NCBI RefSeq assembly: GCF_024868665.1
Contig: NC_079900.1
Span: 18,847,319 to 18,911,318, forward strand
Source of the DNA: Triplophysa rosa
Lineage: Eukaryota; Chordata; Actinopteri; Cypriniformes; Nemacheilidae
Length of the DNA stretch: 64,000 nucleotides
Reading direction: 5' to 3'
Every line of letters begins with the position of its first letter. Positions within the stretch are counted from its first letter, which is position 1. Of this stretch, positions 47,844 through 61,990 are shown one piece after another. Below the pieces are notes generated by a model. That model worked only from the letters and a program-made list of their open reading frames with translations. It was not told where the DNA came from and searched no databases. The position numbers were made by a program, and so were the translations under genes.

Positions 47844-50800
47844 GTAAGATTGAGAAGTAGCTGTTTGGGCAAACGCAAACGAGCTATTTCCTTCTCGGTG
47901 AGGTTTTTGATATTGATGTTGGATGGGTTAATGATGCTCTGTGCGGAGAGGCGGGACGCGTGGGCATCCTCCGATGATGCGTTATGCGTAACTGGCCATG
48001 TTTCTCTCCGAGAGCGTGCGTTTGAATGTCGTGACCCTCCAAAGTGACCTTAATCCAAACATGACCAGTTGACCCATCCCACCACAACCAAGAGTCTTAA
48101 TAAGCCATGCCTGCGTTCAAACGCAGTGGGTTGAAAATGATGCGTAAATGAACGATTGTGGTGATATAGGCTAACCGTTTTTTTTTTGAAAAGTGTAAAC
48201 CACAGGTTGCGCATCCTACACGTTATTTAATTAATTAAAGTGGTATTAAAAAGAACTACATTGGAATAATACAGTAATTTAAGATCATGGCATATGCCTT
48301 TGCTCTTGGCACGTGCAGACACCATATGTGCATGTCAATGAAAATCTGCTTGATCTAGAAATCGTGCACTTACATGATTGGGACCCTCAGCAGACAAATA
48401 AAATGTCCTTACATTTTTTTATAATGCCATCTCTCTCCCACTTCTGACTCAATATAAGCATCCAAAAATGTCAGTGTTGTCAACATGAGCTGTCGAAAGC
48501 CAACGCATCCAGAGAAGAAAAAAAAACACAAACTGTATTCCTAGGGGTTTTGAATTACCAGAACAAAGCACTTGCTATGTAGCACAGATATGAATAATCT
48601 ACTTGAATTAGTTTATAACGAAACCCACATTTGTCAGCCTGACATTCACAACGTTTTTGTGGGTTTGTTCAATTTGGTCTGCGTAGAATACAGTGCTTTT
48701 ACCCTCAAGGATGAGTGTGGGTGTTGCTCGCTCTTCTTGTATGTAGATGTGCACACAGACTGATGCTGGAGCGCTGGAAAAGAGAAATGTATGCTGAGTA
48801 GCACCTCAGCGAACAAGGTGATTATTACTGTAGTAAGCCGGTGACGTGAAGGCCACGAGCCTCGGGGGAGGCCGACAGCAGAGGCCTGGTTTCCTTCCTG
48901 TCAAGTATTGCCTGGGTCACAGACGGCCTGCGCAGCACGCTCCCGGGACAGAGGCCAGCTCAGCCTGACTGTATTGTAAAAGCTGATTTGTATTCCAGTC
49001 CCCAGGACACGCTCACAGCCAGTCCATGAATTAGTTCAGCTGCACTGACTCGAACTATCCTGCTTCTGTTGTGGGCGTAATGGCGTGAGAGATTGAGAAA
49101 TGGTGGGGCAGTGTGTGGTCCTTATGTGTGATGTCACAACAAGCAGAATGATCTGTCAACGGCTTTTGAGATAGTCTCGCTCCTCTCGCCGATAATTTGA
49201 TAATGCCCTTGTGTTTTGTGTGTATGTATCTGCCAGCAGTGGAACCAAAGCATCTTCCTGTGTGTGCCATTGCTTAAATTCCCAGGAAGTGTAAGCAATG
49301 TTTTTATGGGAGGTTTTGCATGTATCTCAGACTATAGATTCCTCAGACTATATTCCTGCCTGACAACAGCTCTTGTGTGTCTATATGTATATTCAATATG
49401 TTTGTCTCCCTATGCATGTGATGCATGCCGGTGTGTCTGTATATGTCTCGCCGGAGGCTTTAGTAGAAGATATGAATGATAATGAACAGTATCCATGTAC
49501 TGTCACATCACAGAAGTGTGTGTTTGGTGGGCTCTCGGTCAAAAATCTTGATTTATTTTGTTTATTAAGGTGATATCCTGTCTTCGCCCTGTCGGCCATT
49601 TAATGTGTAATGTAAGCTGGGTCACTCGCCCCCTCTGTGCACTTACTGAGCTTAAGTAATATACTATTTGAGTCCCTCGTGTCATCTGTTTCTCTGGGCC
49701 TGAGGCTAGACTCATATCATCCTCATACACAGCTGCATTCCCAACGCTGCATTAATGTTGTTTCGCAAGACTTATGAGTTCATGTCCCTTCATGCCAAGC
49801 TTGCATCAGCTGCTCAGATATCCACCCCTACAGTAAGCGATCTGTGATATTGGGTTCTTTTTGGGGATACTGCCAGATGTTTGTTGGTGCCGTCTTATCA
49901 GTGAATTTCCAGAAGAAGATGGTAAGTAAAATAGAAAGTAAACCCATTGGGGGTATCTGCCCCCAGTTCAATTACCAGAGCCGATGTGACCAATCTCGCC
50001 AAGCAGAGAAGTCATCAGTTCTCTGTGGATCTTCAGACATTGTTTCACGGACTGAAACTGAATCTCTGAGGGAATGAAAAACCCATCGTGCAGTACCCTC
50101 CCATGACAATACTTTTTATACTTTTATTTCCCACTCGTATGATGACAGATTTATATGAAGCGCTATAACACGAACCCATCTGATGATTGATCATACTCAA
50201 ATGTTCATTTCTGTGTCAGTATGTTTTACCTGATGTAATCACACCCTTCTGTTTATTTCCTCCCAGCTGGCGCTTGTTTTACTCGTTCGCTTTTTAACTC
50301 ATAACTCCCACTGAAATATCAAACTTGGTCTGTCACTTGTATTCCCAAACACAGCAGTCATTAAAACATGATAGGACGCCGGTTTCTCAGATGGCAAAGT
50401 GTTTGGCAGGTCTTATTTCCTTCATGTGAAATCACATCTCAGACCTTCCGCAACCTTACCTTTATGTAGCGTTATTAAACGTATCCCCTGCCCCGGTGCA
50501 TTCTGGGATGCTACCACTGAGGAGAGAATGACCGACGCTGAACAGAAGAACAGCTCATCCTGCAGTTCTGTTGCTATGGTTACATTTTGTGGTTGTGTAA
50601 AATAGATACATTTCGCCCAAAAAGGCAAAAGGAAGTTCTCTAATGCGCACTGTGTTGGTTTATTACGCTGAGGGGGATGCTTTATTGCTGCTAAATGCAT
50701 TGTGGATTTACACTTTCAATAAGCTGCCACCTCTGAGAACCCAAAAGTGATATGGTAAAGATTTCCCATACGTCACATTGCTCTTAGTTGTTGTTTATGA

Positions 50801-53182
50801 GTATTTATTTTTGGTCACCAGCCGACTTTCATTTGCCTGTTCATTTTTTTGTGTTGCTTTCCTGTCTGCTTGGTCTCTCACCTATACTCGAGTTTATAGC
50901 CAAACTATGATGTTGGAAATTAATACAAACATTCGGATCTTAGATTATTGTTTATCTCACCGCATCTCCGTTATACGTGATGAAAATCATTCTTCGCTCC
51001 TGCCTATTGCTTACCTGGGTTCCAGATGTATTTGCCCGAGCTCGCCTCTTGATTCTCTGAATTTCTATACTTCAAAGCAGTTAACATGCACCGCATCATG
51101 TGTTTGAGTGTTTTTTCTGTTTCTTTCAAATGTCATCTTTGTTGCCCCGCCGATCCCTCGCTGATTTATCGAAGCTCACGACGCTTGAGTATCTGTGTTA
51201 TTGTCTGGCGTCTCCGGCCCCTCCTTCCTCTTTTGACAGATGAGTGTCTCTCTAATACCTCTGGCTTTACGAACACATGTGCATTCACCAGCACTGCGTT
51301 TCTTTTTTTCTAATACCCACCACACGCAGTCCGTATGACTCTTTGTGTGCGGTAATTACTGACTTCGATCTCAGCCGTCTGCTTTTCTCTCCTCCTTATC
51401 ATCTGAGTTTGGCTTTGTCTTTTCCAGGCTTGCCTTTTTAGGCCCCCCCATCGCGTGTCTCTCTTCTCCGGGGCCCGCGTGCCACTCGCTCGCGCTCACC
51501 GCCAAGTTAATCACACTGCCGGCCTATCTTTAAATCTATCATTTCTTCCCACTCTCGTGCATGTCCGCAGAGATCATCAGCGCACGGGCAGACTCGTCTC
51601 ACCCCCGCGCCCCGTTCCCCAGTGGCTGAATGAAGTGCCCGCCATTAGACTTTGCACCGTCATTTATTACTTCTCCCGGTCCCTGCGGGTACAGCCCTGT
51701 AAATGATACCGAAGCCCTTCCATTCTCGCCGCCATCCATCAGTTCCCCACCACGTTTTACAGTAGCGCACCCTCCTCTCGGATCATGCCGGACGTGTTCA
51801 GCTGCTCTCAAGATACCTGCGGCTTCCCTTGCTTCATCTCTGCTGTCTGTAATTAGCATGGCTATCTGAAATCTACACAATCATTAGCAAGTTAATGCCC
51901 CTGAACATGTTTAATGGGATTATTCCTTGCTTGCAGCGTGAGGCCTTGTCTGAATGACCCTGCACAGCAAGGCAAAAAAAAATGGGCAAAAATCACCTGG
52001 AGAACACATTATAACACCTGCAAAAAGCTATTGCTTGGCAATCTCTCATTTTAATGCAAATTTGCACAAGTGGATAAACTTGGAGTGGTTGGAGTCACAA
52101 TGCACATTATGCACTAGAGCAATCAAGCGATTAAATAATAGGCCTGTTGACACTGCAACTCAAATATTCACAAATAAACTGCTATAGAATTGAATTCAGA
52201 TTTGATATAACGTGAAAAGGAGTCGAATTGGGAAATCAGTGGTGCAACCTACTGTTGAAAAAGCTTAAGATGCATCCAGTGTGTAATATTAAACATACAG
52301 CATCATGAATAACGTTGGCCCTCAGGTTTGGGCACGTGACATTACGGTTTGTGACATCTGTTTAGCTGCAACACACTCACCCTGTTTTGACCTGCCCGTA
52401 TCGCTGTTCCTAAAGCCTGGAGGATTGAGAAACCAGAGTTTTCCACAGCACACAACAGCCACTGTAACAGATATGATTAAAGGATTGAATTCAAGTCTGA
52501 AGTAAATTCACCGGTTGCTTATAGAGTATTCAAAATAGCACGTGTTTATACTGTACACTATACTCTGGGATTATATGTGACCCAGTCTGTGACATTCCAG
52601 CTAAAGCTAGTATTTTTTACATGAATCATCCTACATATTGTAAAGCATATGATCTTAAAATCTTAATAAGGTCATGTCAAAGATTGGAATCAATGTATAG
52701 AAAACCAATAACATGTGGTGTCAATTAAATCATTATTTTCACTATTTATCATTATGAAATTTTCATTTCAGGATATGTCAGGAGTACTTTTATATCACAG
52801 TAACTGTATATGTCACCGTATTGTTATTTTTGCTTGAAATCCCCCCCCCACCCCCCAGTGGGGTTAAAATCCCGTGAACTAAATATTTGATAAATAAAAG
52901 GTAATTATTTTATTAAAACTTGTACAAAGCAAATGATAAGATCATTCATCTTAAGAAAATAACCAGCCTGGCAGCAGTGCAAAAATAGCATGCTTTGCAT
53001 TATGTAACACTAATGAAAAACAAAGACTTAAAATAGTAATCCAATATAAATCTCATGGACTGCAAAAAATGAATTTCTTACTGAGCATTTTTGTCTACAA
53101 ATTCTTAAATCAACATGCATGTACTTGACAAGGAAAGTGACCTAACATATTTTGTCTTGTTTCATGAAAGAAATTATAAGAA
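47844..53182 (+). other. pde4a: pde4a intron 1, first part
   Basis: No exon or transposon with clear ends is recognised. 48840-49010 is GC-richer (CTCGGGGGAGGCC), and 50780-51880 is markedly pyrimidine-rich on the + strand. Open frames here are short and without domains. Confidence 0.5.
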
Positions 53183-53493
53183 TTAAAGTGACAGTTCACC
53201 CAAAAATACAAATTCTGTCATCATTTACTCACCCTCTTGTCATTTCAAAGCTGTATGACTTTACTTCTTCCGCAGTACACAAAAAAAGATATTTTGAAGA
53301 ACTGGCCCCCATTGACTTGCATTGGTTTTGTGTCCATACAATAAGCAAATGGGGTACAGTGCTGTTCCGTTACCAACTTTCTTCAAAATATCTTCTTTTG
53401 TGTTCTGGGGAAGAATGAAAGTCATAAAGGTTTGAAATGTCAAGAGGGTAAGTAAATGATAACAGAATTTTCACTTTTGAGGGAACTATTAGG
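53183..53493. mobile_element. Near-complete GGGATAGTTCACCC-family MITE
   Basis: Left AAAGTGACAGTTCACCCAAAAA and right end TTTTCACTTTTGAGGGAACTAT are inverted. The centre has the paired AGATATTTTGAAGAAC / CTTCAAAATATCTTCTTTTG arms. About 310 bp, the best-preserved copy in the window. Confidence 0.8.
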
Positions 53494-54602
53494 CTACTTT
53501 AAGCAAGTTTATGTTTAAAACAAGCACATTTCTTTCATTGAACAAAACAAAATCTCTTGATTTAAGAATTTTGGAGATATTTTTTCTAGAAAACAAGACA
53601 AAATGCTCAGTAAGAAATTCATTTTTGCAGTGTTGGATTTGCCACATTCAAAGACATTTTAAAATAGGCATTATGCACATCTGTGACTACACATCTGCTG
53701 ATTCTTTTATTAATGCACCCGGTCATAGTGTCACTTGGCAACCCTAAACAACAACCACTTACATTGTGTTTACACCAGACACAAGCACCAAACACTAAAT
53801 AGCTTCCAATATAATTAACAAAGTGCCCAGCATTGATATGTGCACTTACACCGTGTAATGCCCTCTATTGTAATATGAGAACGCACAACCATAACATCTT
53901 TCCAACAGTGTATATATTGATACATGTACTTAATATATAGAGGCGTTTTCAATTCCCATGCCAGTTCCCAGGTCAGTTATCACAGTACTCTTCGCGTCTG
54001 CTATACGTTGGCACAGCAGTATTCCGCAAGGGGCCTGTCGGATATGCGCGGAGGTGTGAGGAGTCCTGAATTCAGCCTGTTATGAGACAGACAACCCAAA
54101 TCAACCTGTTCCACAGCGGCAGCCTTCAGTCCCATTCGCACATTTTGATGATAAGCTGTGTAGTGACATCCGTCAAGGGATGTTGGACCCTCTTTCGGAG
54201 CATGTAAGCATGTCTGAATGCGTGTGTATGTGCGCAAGTGCTCTGGACTGTTGTCTCAGCAGGCTGCAGTTCTGAGAGAGAAAAGACACTTGTGTCACCA
54301 AGATGTCACTTGCACAGATCTCACGTAAAATCCTGCATTTGCATGTACACGCACTCTCATTGACATGCACACGCATAATAACGCCAGAGACGTCACAAAG
54401 ACAGTTGTCAAAGCAATGGAGGGGTAAGCTGGCGGGAGAAAGCACACAGGGGAGAGGCTAGATCAGACTGGGGGCCGCACACAAATCAAAGCACAACTGA
54501 GTGCATTAGCACACCTGGGGTTTGAGATTGGCTAACATGGAGGGATATGAAAAGAGTCCCTGAGTTCAATGTGTTTGGGATCACTCCCTTATGTTGATCT
54601 AC

Positions 54603-54983
54603 TGTCATGAAACTGACATGAAACAGAACCCAAATGCAGACAGCTCTCAACAAAAACACTTTATTAGACATGAAGACAGAGGATAACTCAAAATCCCTCG
54701 AGGGGGAAAACATGAACAAAATACTTTAACAAAATAAAACGTGACTTAATCTTAACTTAAAAACAGACCAAGGGCAACAGGACAAGACGGGCATTAAATA
54801 GGAGAGGAACAAAAGAGGCATAACGAGGGCAACAGGTGAAGGGCGTGAACTGATAATGGGATAATGAATATGGAAATGAGGGGGCGGGGCTAAGACGCAA
54901 GACAGGAGAGCACATGGCACAAAGAATCAAACAATGGCCATGTGCTTCCAAACACAAGACATGGGATTGTCATGATCCTGTCA
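54603..54983 (-). repeat. Possible solo LTR of a gypsy-type element
   Basis: About 381 bp starting TGTCATGAAACTGACATG and ending CATGATCCTGTCA (TG...CA), with the GGGGGCGGGGCT segment and ACATGG motifs that also occur in the LTRs of 34819-41104. No adjoining internal region and no matching flanks were found, so the call is tentative. Confidence 0.4.
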
Positions 54984-55319
54984 CTCCAAACTAGAAAAAC
55001 AACCACAAGAAGGATAATGACATCTACCTGATATGTAATGTGCAAGGGATCAGTCTCAAACTAAATCTATTGTGAGAATGTAAGAAAAGCTTTGGTTGAA
55101 AAAATATAATGGCGCAATGTTTTCAACATACATATTAGGGGTGTCACAATATAGCGATATGGACAACAATCGTTATATTACAAGGAATGATTATCAATAT
55201 TGTGTTAATTCTAGACATATGACAGATAAGAAACTAGATACAGGTACATTTTAGGTACATAGGTACATTTTCTAAAGAAACTGTGAGTGATGCTTTCATG
55301 GCAAACCGCGGAACTCGGC

Positions 55320-55990
55320 ACTAGGGTGATGACACTTTAAGTACTAATGAATCTAACCAACCCCCATGAGTCTAAGATGTTCTGATACAGAGTTATAGGT
55401 CTTGCTAAACGGTTGCTAGGCTAATGTGTTTGGTTGCTATGGGCGTGGCTTGGCATCTGCACATGATAATACTCCAACCTATGAGTGAAACAAACTAACC
55501 CCCGTGTCTCTATGATGTTCTGATGCAGAGATATAGGTGTTGCTAAATGGTTGCTAGGCTAACCTGTTTGGTTGCTATGGGCGTGGCTTGGCATCTGCAA
55601 TTGATAATACTCTAACCTATGAGTGAAATGATCCAACCTGCGTGTCTCTACGATGTTCCTATGCAGAGATATAGGTTTTGCTATATGGTTGCTCGGCTAA
55701 CCTGTTTGGTTGCTATGGGCGTGGCTTCGTAGCTTAATGAACTTCCTGGGTCACTGATTGGTTGCCTGAGTAAAATGAGCCCACCCCCTTGTTTCTACGA
55801 CATTGTGTTCCAAAGATATCCACCTGGACTTTTTATAATGGGAGTCTATGGGAACGGTTGCTAGGTTGCTGTAAATGGTTGCTATGGGCGTGGCTTCATA
55901 GCTTCATAATGATCATGTCACACTGATTGGTAGCCTGAGTAAAATGAGCCCACCCCCTTGTCTCTAAGTGGTTGTACTGCTAAGATATTC
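55320..55990. repeat. Minisatellite-like tandem repeat, period about 138 bp
   Basis: TGCTATGGGCGTGGCT recurs at 55435, 55573, 55711 and 55880 (spacings 138, 138, 169). Each unit also has GATGTTC...GCAGAGATATAGG and GGTTGCTAGGCTAACCTG. Units are roughly 85-90% alike by eye. The DNA from 55990 to 56400 continues as unique-looking sequence that may be part of the same element. Confidence 0.85.
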
Positions 55991-56400
55991 AACACTGGAC
56001 GTTTTATGGGATTTTTCGGGTTTTTATTCGCCCCCCATCGCACCCCTCTCACCCGATCACTTCCAAAAGTCATCACACACCATTCCTCAATGGGCCGCTC
56101 GATTTGATGTAGTTATTCATGGGTCCAAAACAAAAAAATAACGCATGAATATATAGGTATCTAGGTTTTGAATGGGAGTCTATGGGCGCCATTATAAGTA
56201 TACAGAAATTTTGGGAGGCTCTCACACCCCAGGGGTGCAACTTACACCCCACTGTGAGTGATGTTCTTATAGAGCCTGATAACCCCTTCAAATCGTGTAT
56301 CATTTTCATGTTTCTACGATATCCTCGCTCGGCGCTACGATCCCTTTCATATGTATCCTGCTGTATTCTTAACATGCAAAGCGGGTCGCTGTGTCAACTT

Positions 56401-57782
56401 TGAGAAGCACTGGCCAGAGATAGACTGGCTTCAACCCACTGGGTAATTATGAGAAAGTGGCAATCCTGCTCACCGGGGAAGCACAGATGGCTGCACTATC
56501 AGCAGAATACGGCTCTGACTGTCGTACCGAAGCACGATCCAAGATGATATTGCATTCATTTTTGCTAACATGCAACAAATTAGCTTGCAGATGTATGTGT
56601 CCAGTTGATAATGTTCACCATTAGTCACTTAGACAACATTACAGCTCCATACAACAAAGCGCATGGAATTAAAGCTTTCTTGGTGGATTTATTATTTTTT
56701 ATATTTCTTGGCCCGTCATGTCACGTTTTAGAGGTCTCGCCTGGCTACGAAACTATGAAAATGAATTTTATATAAAGAAAAACCGAGAAGATGTGTTGGT
56801 CTGCTCGGCTGGACTTAACTGTGGTCTGGTCGTGTGTGTGAACTGAACTGGAAACGGCAGTTTCTGAGTCACTCGCATTACATAACCAGCAGACAACTAA
56901 CATTTTGTACTGAAAAATATAGATTCGGGGTGGTACCAGAGATTTTCATAATGGTACTTGCATCCACAGTCAAAACAATGCTGCATCGCCGTTAAGCTTT
57001 AAATACAACTGAAATGTTGCTTACAAAACCCACCACAGAGGATAAATCACGACTAACTTAGAAAGCCACTGCATTATTGATGCAGGAGCACTGTTTCTAT
57101 CGACATGTCACCCTCATCTGTTCAGTACATCACAGGGCTGAGTTACAGTAATGGACACTGTTTAGGTCCCTCTGGAGAGGCCTGAGCGTTTACTCATCTC
57201 TTGACCTCAGTAGATGAGTTTACATCTGCATATATTTTTAATGCGAATGCCGCGATATCATATAAAAACGGCAAAAATAGAATCTTTAATAAAAGAATAT
57301 AAAAAAGTACATGCACGCTCAAATGATAAATTTTTAATTTGATGGGAAGTCATGGGCATAAATCTTGATGGTAACACGGTTACGGTACAAATTCACAAAC
57401 ACAAATGAGTCATGTACATCAATAATTTAATAATGAACGATGTAACAATGAATAATTCTGGTCATTTGAAATGCCTAAGCTAATACTGGTCATAAAAATG
57501 ATCGGCTACTATTATCTCCCTGACATGATGTCGCTCCCAGACATAAGTCATCGTGTCTGCACGCCCTAAACTGCAAGTAATTTATGGCACTAAACAACAG
57601 TGGCTACAGCTTCCGTTCCCATTGATATTTTGTCACAGTTTCCCCCGAAGTGACGGTGTTGTTTACTTTAATGCATGGAAACACTGCTTTATATAGTTGT
57701 TTTAACTATATTTCCACTATACTTTAGAGAAAAAAGGTCTGCGCTCTAAAAATATTTATTAGTTTTAAGCAGGGGATAAAAA
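56401..57782 (+). other. pde4a intron 1, no feature recognised
   Basis: AT-rich non-coding sequence. No open frame with a domain, no RNA gene and no element ends were found. Confidence 0.4.
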
Positions 57783-58100
57783 TGATATACTACAGCTGCA
57801 AAAATTGAAAGACCACTCCAGTTTAGTCTTTAATCATTTCTCCATGTGTTGTGGTACATTGTCTGTCGAATTTCAACAAAATCAAACCTCAAGAACGACA
57901 TAAAGGCATCCAACAGCAAAGACTGAGAGAATGCAAAGACACATTAAATAATAAAACAAGGCATTATTTCATCCTATATTCATTTTTTAACTCTAAAAAC
58001 ATGTAAAACATTAGTATTGTGTTTAAACATAAATGTGAACTTGTTTTCTTTGTAAAACGTTGCATTGTTATTATGATCAGCTTGTCCCGTTTCAATTTTC
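57783..58100. repeat. Repeat starting TACAGCTGCAAAAATTGAAAGACC
   Basis: The start is the inverse of the end seen at 41360-41375 (CTTAATTTTTCCGGAGCTGTA) with changes, so this is a reversed relative of that family. The right end is not resolved. Confidence 0.4.
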
Positions 58101-58208
58101 TGCAAATATAAACAATATATTTAATTTGGAATTTGGGAAGTATGTTGTCACTACTACACAGAATGAAACAAAAATGATCATTTTACTTAAACGCATACAA
58201 ATACATTT

Positions 58209-58557
58209 AGAGATGCACCGTTATATCGGCCAGTAATCGGTATCGACCAATAACAGCAATTGACCGATAGTTCAAAAACAGCCGATGATCAGGGCCGATA
58301 TATCCGTTCAATCAAAAGAAGACAGGAAAATACAATGAATTTGTGCTCTGTACATAGAAAATGTTATGAAACATCACCAGTTTGAAGTTCAATACTAATA
58401 TTCATTATATGAATTAATAATATTCAGAAAGTTAAGAAATATTGTTTTAATCTTCAGAATGTAGGTCATGCGAGTTAATATAACCAGTTTCTGGAGATAT
58501 CCCTCTGAAGGTTTGGCTATCGGTATCGGTGGAGAAATTTAGTATCGGTGCATCTCC
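58209..58557. mobile_element. hAT-like MITE (GAGATGCACCG termini)
   Basis: Left AGAGATGCACCGTTATATCGGCC and right end TATCGGTGCATCTC are inverted; GGCCGATA motifs lie inside, as in the element at 13270-13917. About 350 bp. No convincing target duplication. Confidence 0.7.
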
Positions 58558-60899
58558 ACTATAAAACTTAAATTCAGAAAAACTGAAAATAATTTTGAAA
58601 TCGTCTCTTCGTCTTTTACCATGGATAGACACAGCTAGTGCTTGATCTGTCAGCTCTGTCCAAAACAGGAATAGTGATGGGATTGAACTCTCAGCGCTCA
58701 TAGCATTTAAAGGCCTAAAATGCCTCAATGCCCTTCCCTTAAATGCTGGGGTTGAATTTATTATCCTTATATCCATGATCTCTTTCTCTTAGAGTTCTGG
58801 ATGGATTCTTGGGTTAGAAGCAGCAGGCGGGGCATTTCACCGGCAGTGCTGTGCTCCACCGCTCTGTGACAGGCAGCTGGGGTCTGGACATCTGGAAAAG
58901 AGAAGGAATTAAATTTTCCTGGGATGTAGGAAACAGGCTGAGAGCCAATGATAAGTCCAACGAGGGTAATTCATTACCATCAACACTGAGCACAGCGAGA
59001 CCTTGTTTCTCCCTCTTAAATTCAGATTTTCGCAGTCGGCTCTTTTGCCCGCTCGCCCTACTTTTCCCCAATTTTCCTGTCTCTTTTGCTCATGTTTAAG
59101 TGTCTGTCTGGGTGTGTGTGAGCCGTGCTGGTGGTCAGGCCTTGTATGGCCCTCTAAGGCTACCGGACACTCATCCCAGCTGTGTATTTGTGTACCTTAT
59201 GTTATGCTCGCAGACACAGAACGCCACGCGAATGATAAACAACTTGAATTAATGGATCTCCGTGGAATGTGATGTTGACACACACATGGACGTGCTCTGC
59301 CCCGCCCCCTCTCCTTCTGCTCCCGAGATGCTTATCGCCCGTGACAGATTAGGGCACTTGACGTCGTCTGTGTTTAAATCCTGTCGTGGTGATGGGAGCC
59401 GACGCGAAGTCTGGGCATATTTTAGAGAGAGACAGGTGGACCGAGGAAAGGGACAGGCAGAGAACACAGAGGGGAAAAAATGATTGAGGGTGAGCGACGG
59501 GGGCAGGAGAAAGAGTGGAAAGGTTGGGCAGATGAGAGGAAGTAGTGATGCCAGCGATGGCCGCTGTCATAACAGATTCACGCCGGTTTTCCATTTGGCC
59601 GAATCGAATTGGAGGTTGGCTCCAGCTGTGATTGGCCCATGTTTCAGGCCACAGCAGCATGACCCCGCGGGTCCAGCCCGCCTCTTTGTGAAAGCTATAC
59701 AGTATATAGGAGGCCTCGGGCTCCATTTATAATACGATTAAATCCAACCAGCCTCAGAATCTGGTGTGAATGGAACATCACTTCTGTATTTTGCTTTGAA
59801 AAGAAAAAATTGGATGGGTAGGCATGCGAACCGTGTCAAAGTCCCTTTAAGGCAAGTCAGTTCGTATTGGAAAGCCATATTGGTATTGCCTCCAGGAACC
59901 TATTTCCGGGCAAGTCCAGCTTCTTTATTCTCGAATAGTGAACGACCAACTGTTGGCTAAGATTAAAGTCTGAAAAAACATTGAGCTTTTTTTATTTCAC
60001 ATCATACACCAAAAAAAATGTTGGAGGTCCATCTAGTGCCATGTGCACATCACACATTTACACCAATGCATTCGGAAATTGAACGCATGACCGTTCTGCT
60101 GCTAACGTTTTGTGACCTCCAAATTGTTTTTGTACCAAAGTGTCAATGTTAACGCACATGAAAAGCATTATGATTGTGCGTGCTATCTCACAATACCTCT
60201 CCGAAGGGTGTGGCATCACTTCCTTATCAGGGCAATGCTTTTAACACCAGAGTACCTTTAAAATCCTTCAGCAACCTGCGTTTTACTGTAATAGCTGCCA
60301 TTAGCTTGTCATGCTGGCCTTTATTTCTGTAGTCTGTATACACTCAGTGTTTAGCATCCACAATATTTGAGGATTCTTCTCATTACATGCGGGAAATGTA
60401 TTTGGGCGCGAAAAGCACGCGTCACATGTTTGTGAGTATACGTCCGCATGTGCGAGCGCCAGTGAGTGTTTGCATGTGTCTGGACAGAGTGGGAGACGAC
60501 CAGTCTGTTTGACCATACTGCTGGTAGACAGCCCATACATGCTCTCTGCCATACGCTGTAAAAGAGATTTCCAAGAGCGTCATCTGGGGGTCTGTGTTTG
60601 TGACATACAGGCCTTTTTTACGACCAAATTATGCAGTATGAGCAATTTTTAGATAAAATAAGCCATGTCTCATGGCAGTTCGTAACATAGTCACAAAATG
60701 TATATTCTGTTGATTGGTGTTTTTATGGACACAAGTTTTCGCTTTTGATGACTTTTAATACAGATATTGAAGGCCCACCCCCTAACGCTGCCCCTAACCC
60801 TAAAGTCACAGGGAAAACGGCAAATCCTACTAAAACGTACAACTACTGTAAGATCACATGAATTCATATCAATTAGCCACCTCATAAATATTTACGAAT
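58558..60899 (+). other. pde4a intron 1, no gene recognised
   Basis: No domain-bearing frame. 59250-59720 is GC-richer than its surroundings. 60770-60900 holds a repeat-like segment (CCCTAACCCTAAAG and AATTAGCCACCTCATAAA) common in fish non-coding DNA. Confidence 0.4.
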
Positions 60900-61372
60900 T
60901 CCTGTGAGATTGTGTTGATATATACAGCCGAGACCCTTTCGAAATTATTTTCAGTTTTTCTGAATTTACTATTTATAGGTATGTGTTTAGGTAAAATGAT
61001 CTTTGTTTTCATTCTGTGAACTACTAACAACATTTCTCCCAAATGTCAAATAAAAATATTGTTTCTATTTGCATTTATTTGCAGAAAATAAAAATTGAAG
61101 AAATACAGTATGTGAAAATAACAGAAAAGATGCTCTGGATTTTTTCAGACCTCAAATACGGCAAAGAAACAAGTTCATATTCACATTTAGGTTACACATT
61201 ACACATAACAGTTATATTTCTACATGTATTTAGGAGAAGTTCAAAAATTATTTTTTATGTGATAACCTAGATTTTTATCACAGTTTTCATGTGTCTTGTC
61301 ATGCTGTCAGTATTTCACATTGCTGTTGGATGACTTTATGTCCTGAGGTTTAAAATTTTAAGTGGTCTCTTA
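60900..61372. repeat. Dispersed repeat related to 41110-41375
   Basis: Shares GAAATTATTTTCAG and TTTCTCCCAAAT with 32940-33045, and TTTTCATGTGTCTTGTCATGC plus TTAAGTGGTCTCTTA with 41200-41345. The three places appear to hold fragments of one family. Confidence 0.5.
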
Positions 61373-61549
61373 TATATATTTGTTCCTGTAAATCCTTCAC
61401 AAAATTGTTTATATATTCAATTAACATATGGTGAATGCAATTTGTGTACAATCCAATGCACAGATTACAATAAATTCTCACAGGTAGTTTTATTTTCTCT
61501 ATTCATTTGAACCTTAATAGATCTGAAACAAAAGATTATTATTCATAAC

Positions 61550-61990
61550 CAGTGTTGGGCAAGTTACTCTGAAAAAGTAATTAACTACTAGTTACTAATT
61601 ACATATTCAACAGTGTAATTAGATCACTGTACAAATTTCTCTCTCCAAAAAGTATTTAATTACTTATTACTAATTACTTTCTAGACATGAAACGGCTCTT
61701 TTAATTCATTCAAATAAATAATATAAAACTACATAAAGTAGTATTATTAACTGACCGAAGTATTACAAATATGAGAATTATACATTAAAGCACGGATTTT
61801 AAAGTTAGACTTTGAATTTTGATGTCAATTCCACTACTGCACACACAAATATTACACAAAGTATTTCGTTTAATTACATCAGAAGTAACTGTAATTAAAT
61901 TACAGAAAAAATGGAGTAATCCCTTACTTTACTTTTTCAAAGGAAAAGTAATGTAATTACAGTAACTAATTACTTAGTAACTAGTTACTG
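61550..61990. mobile_element. hAT-type MITE with 8-bp target duplication
   Basis: 441 bp beginning CAGTGTTGGGCAAGTTACT and ending AGTAACTAGTTACTG. TTCATAAC flanks it exactly on both sides (61542-61549 and 61991-61998). The interior is made of TAATTACT-type motifs in inverted order. Confidence 0.85.
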
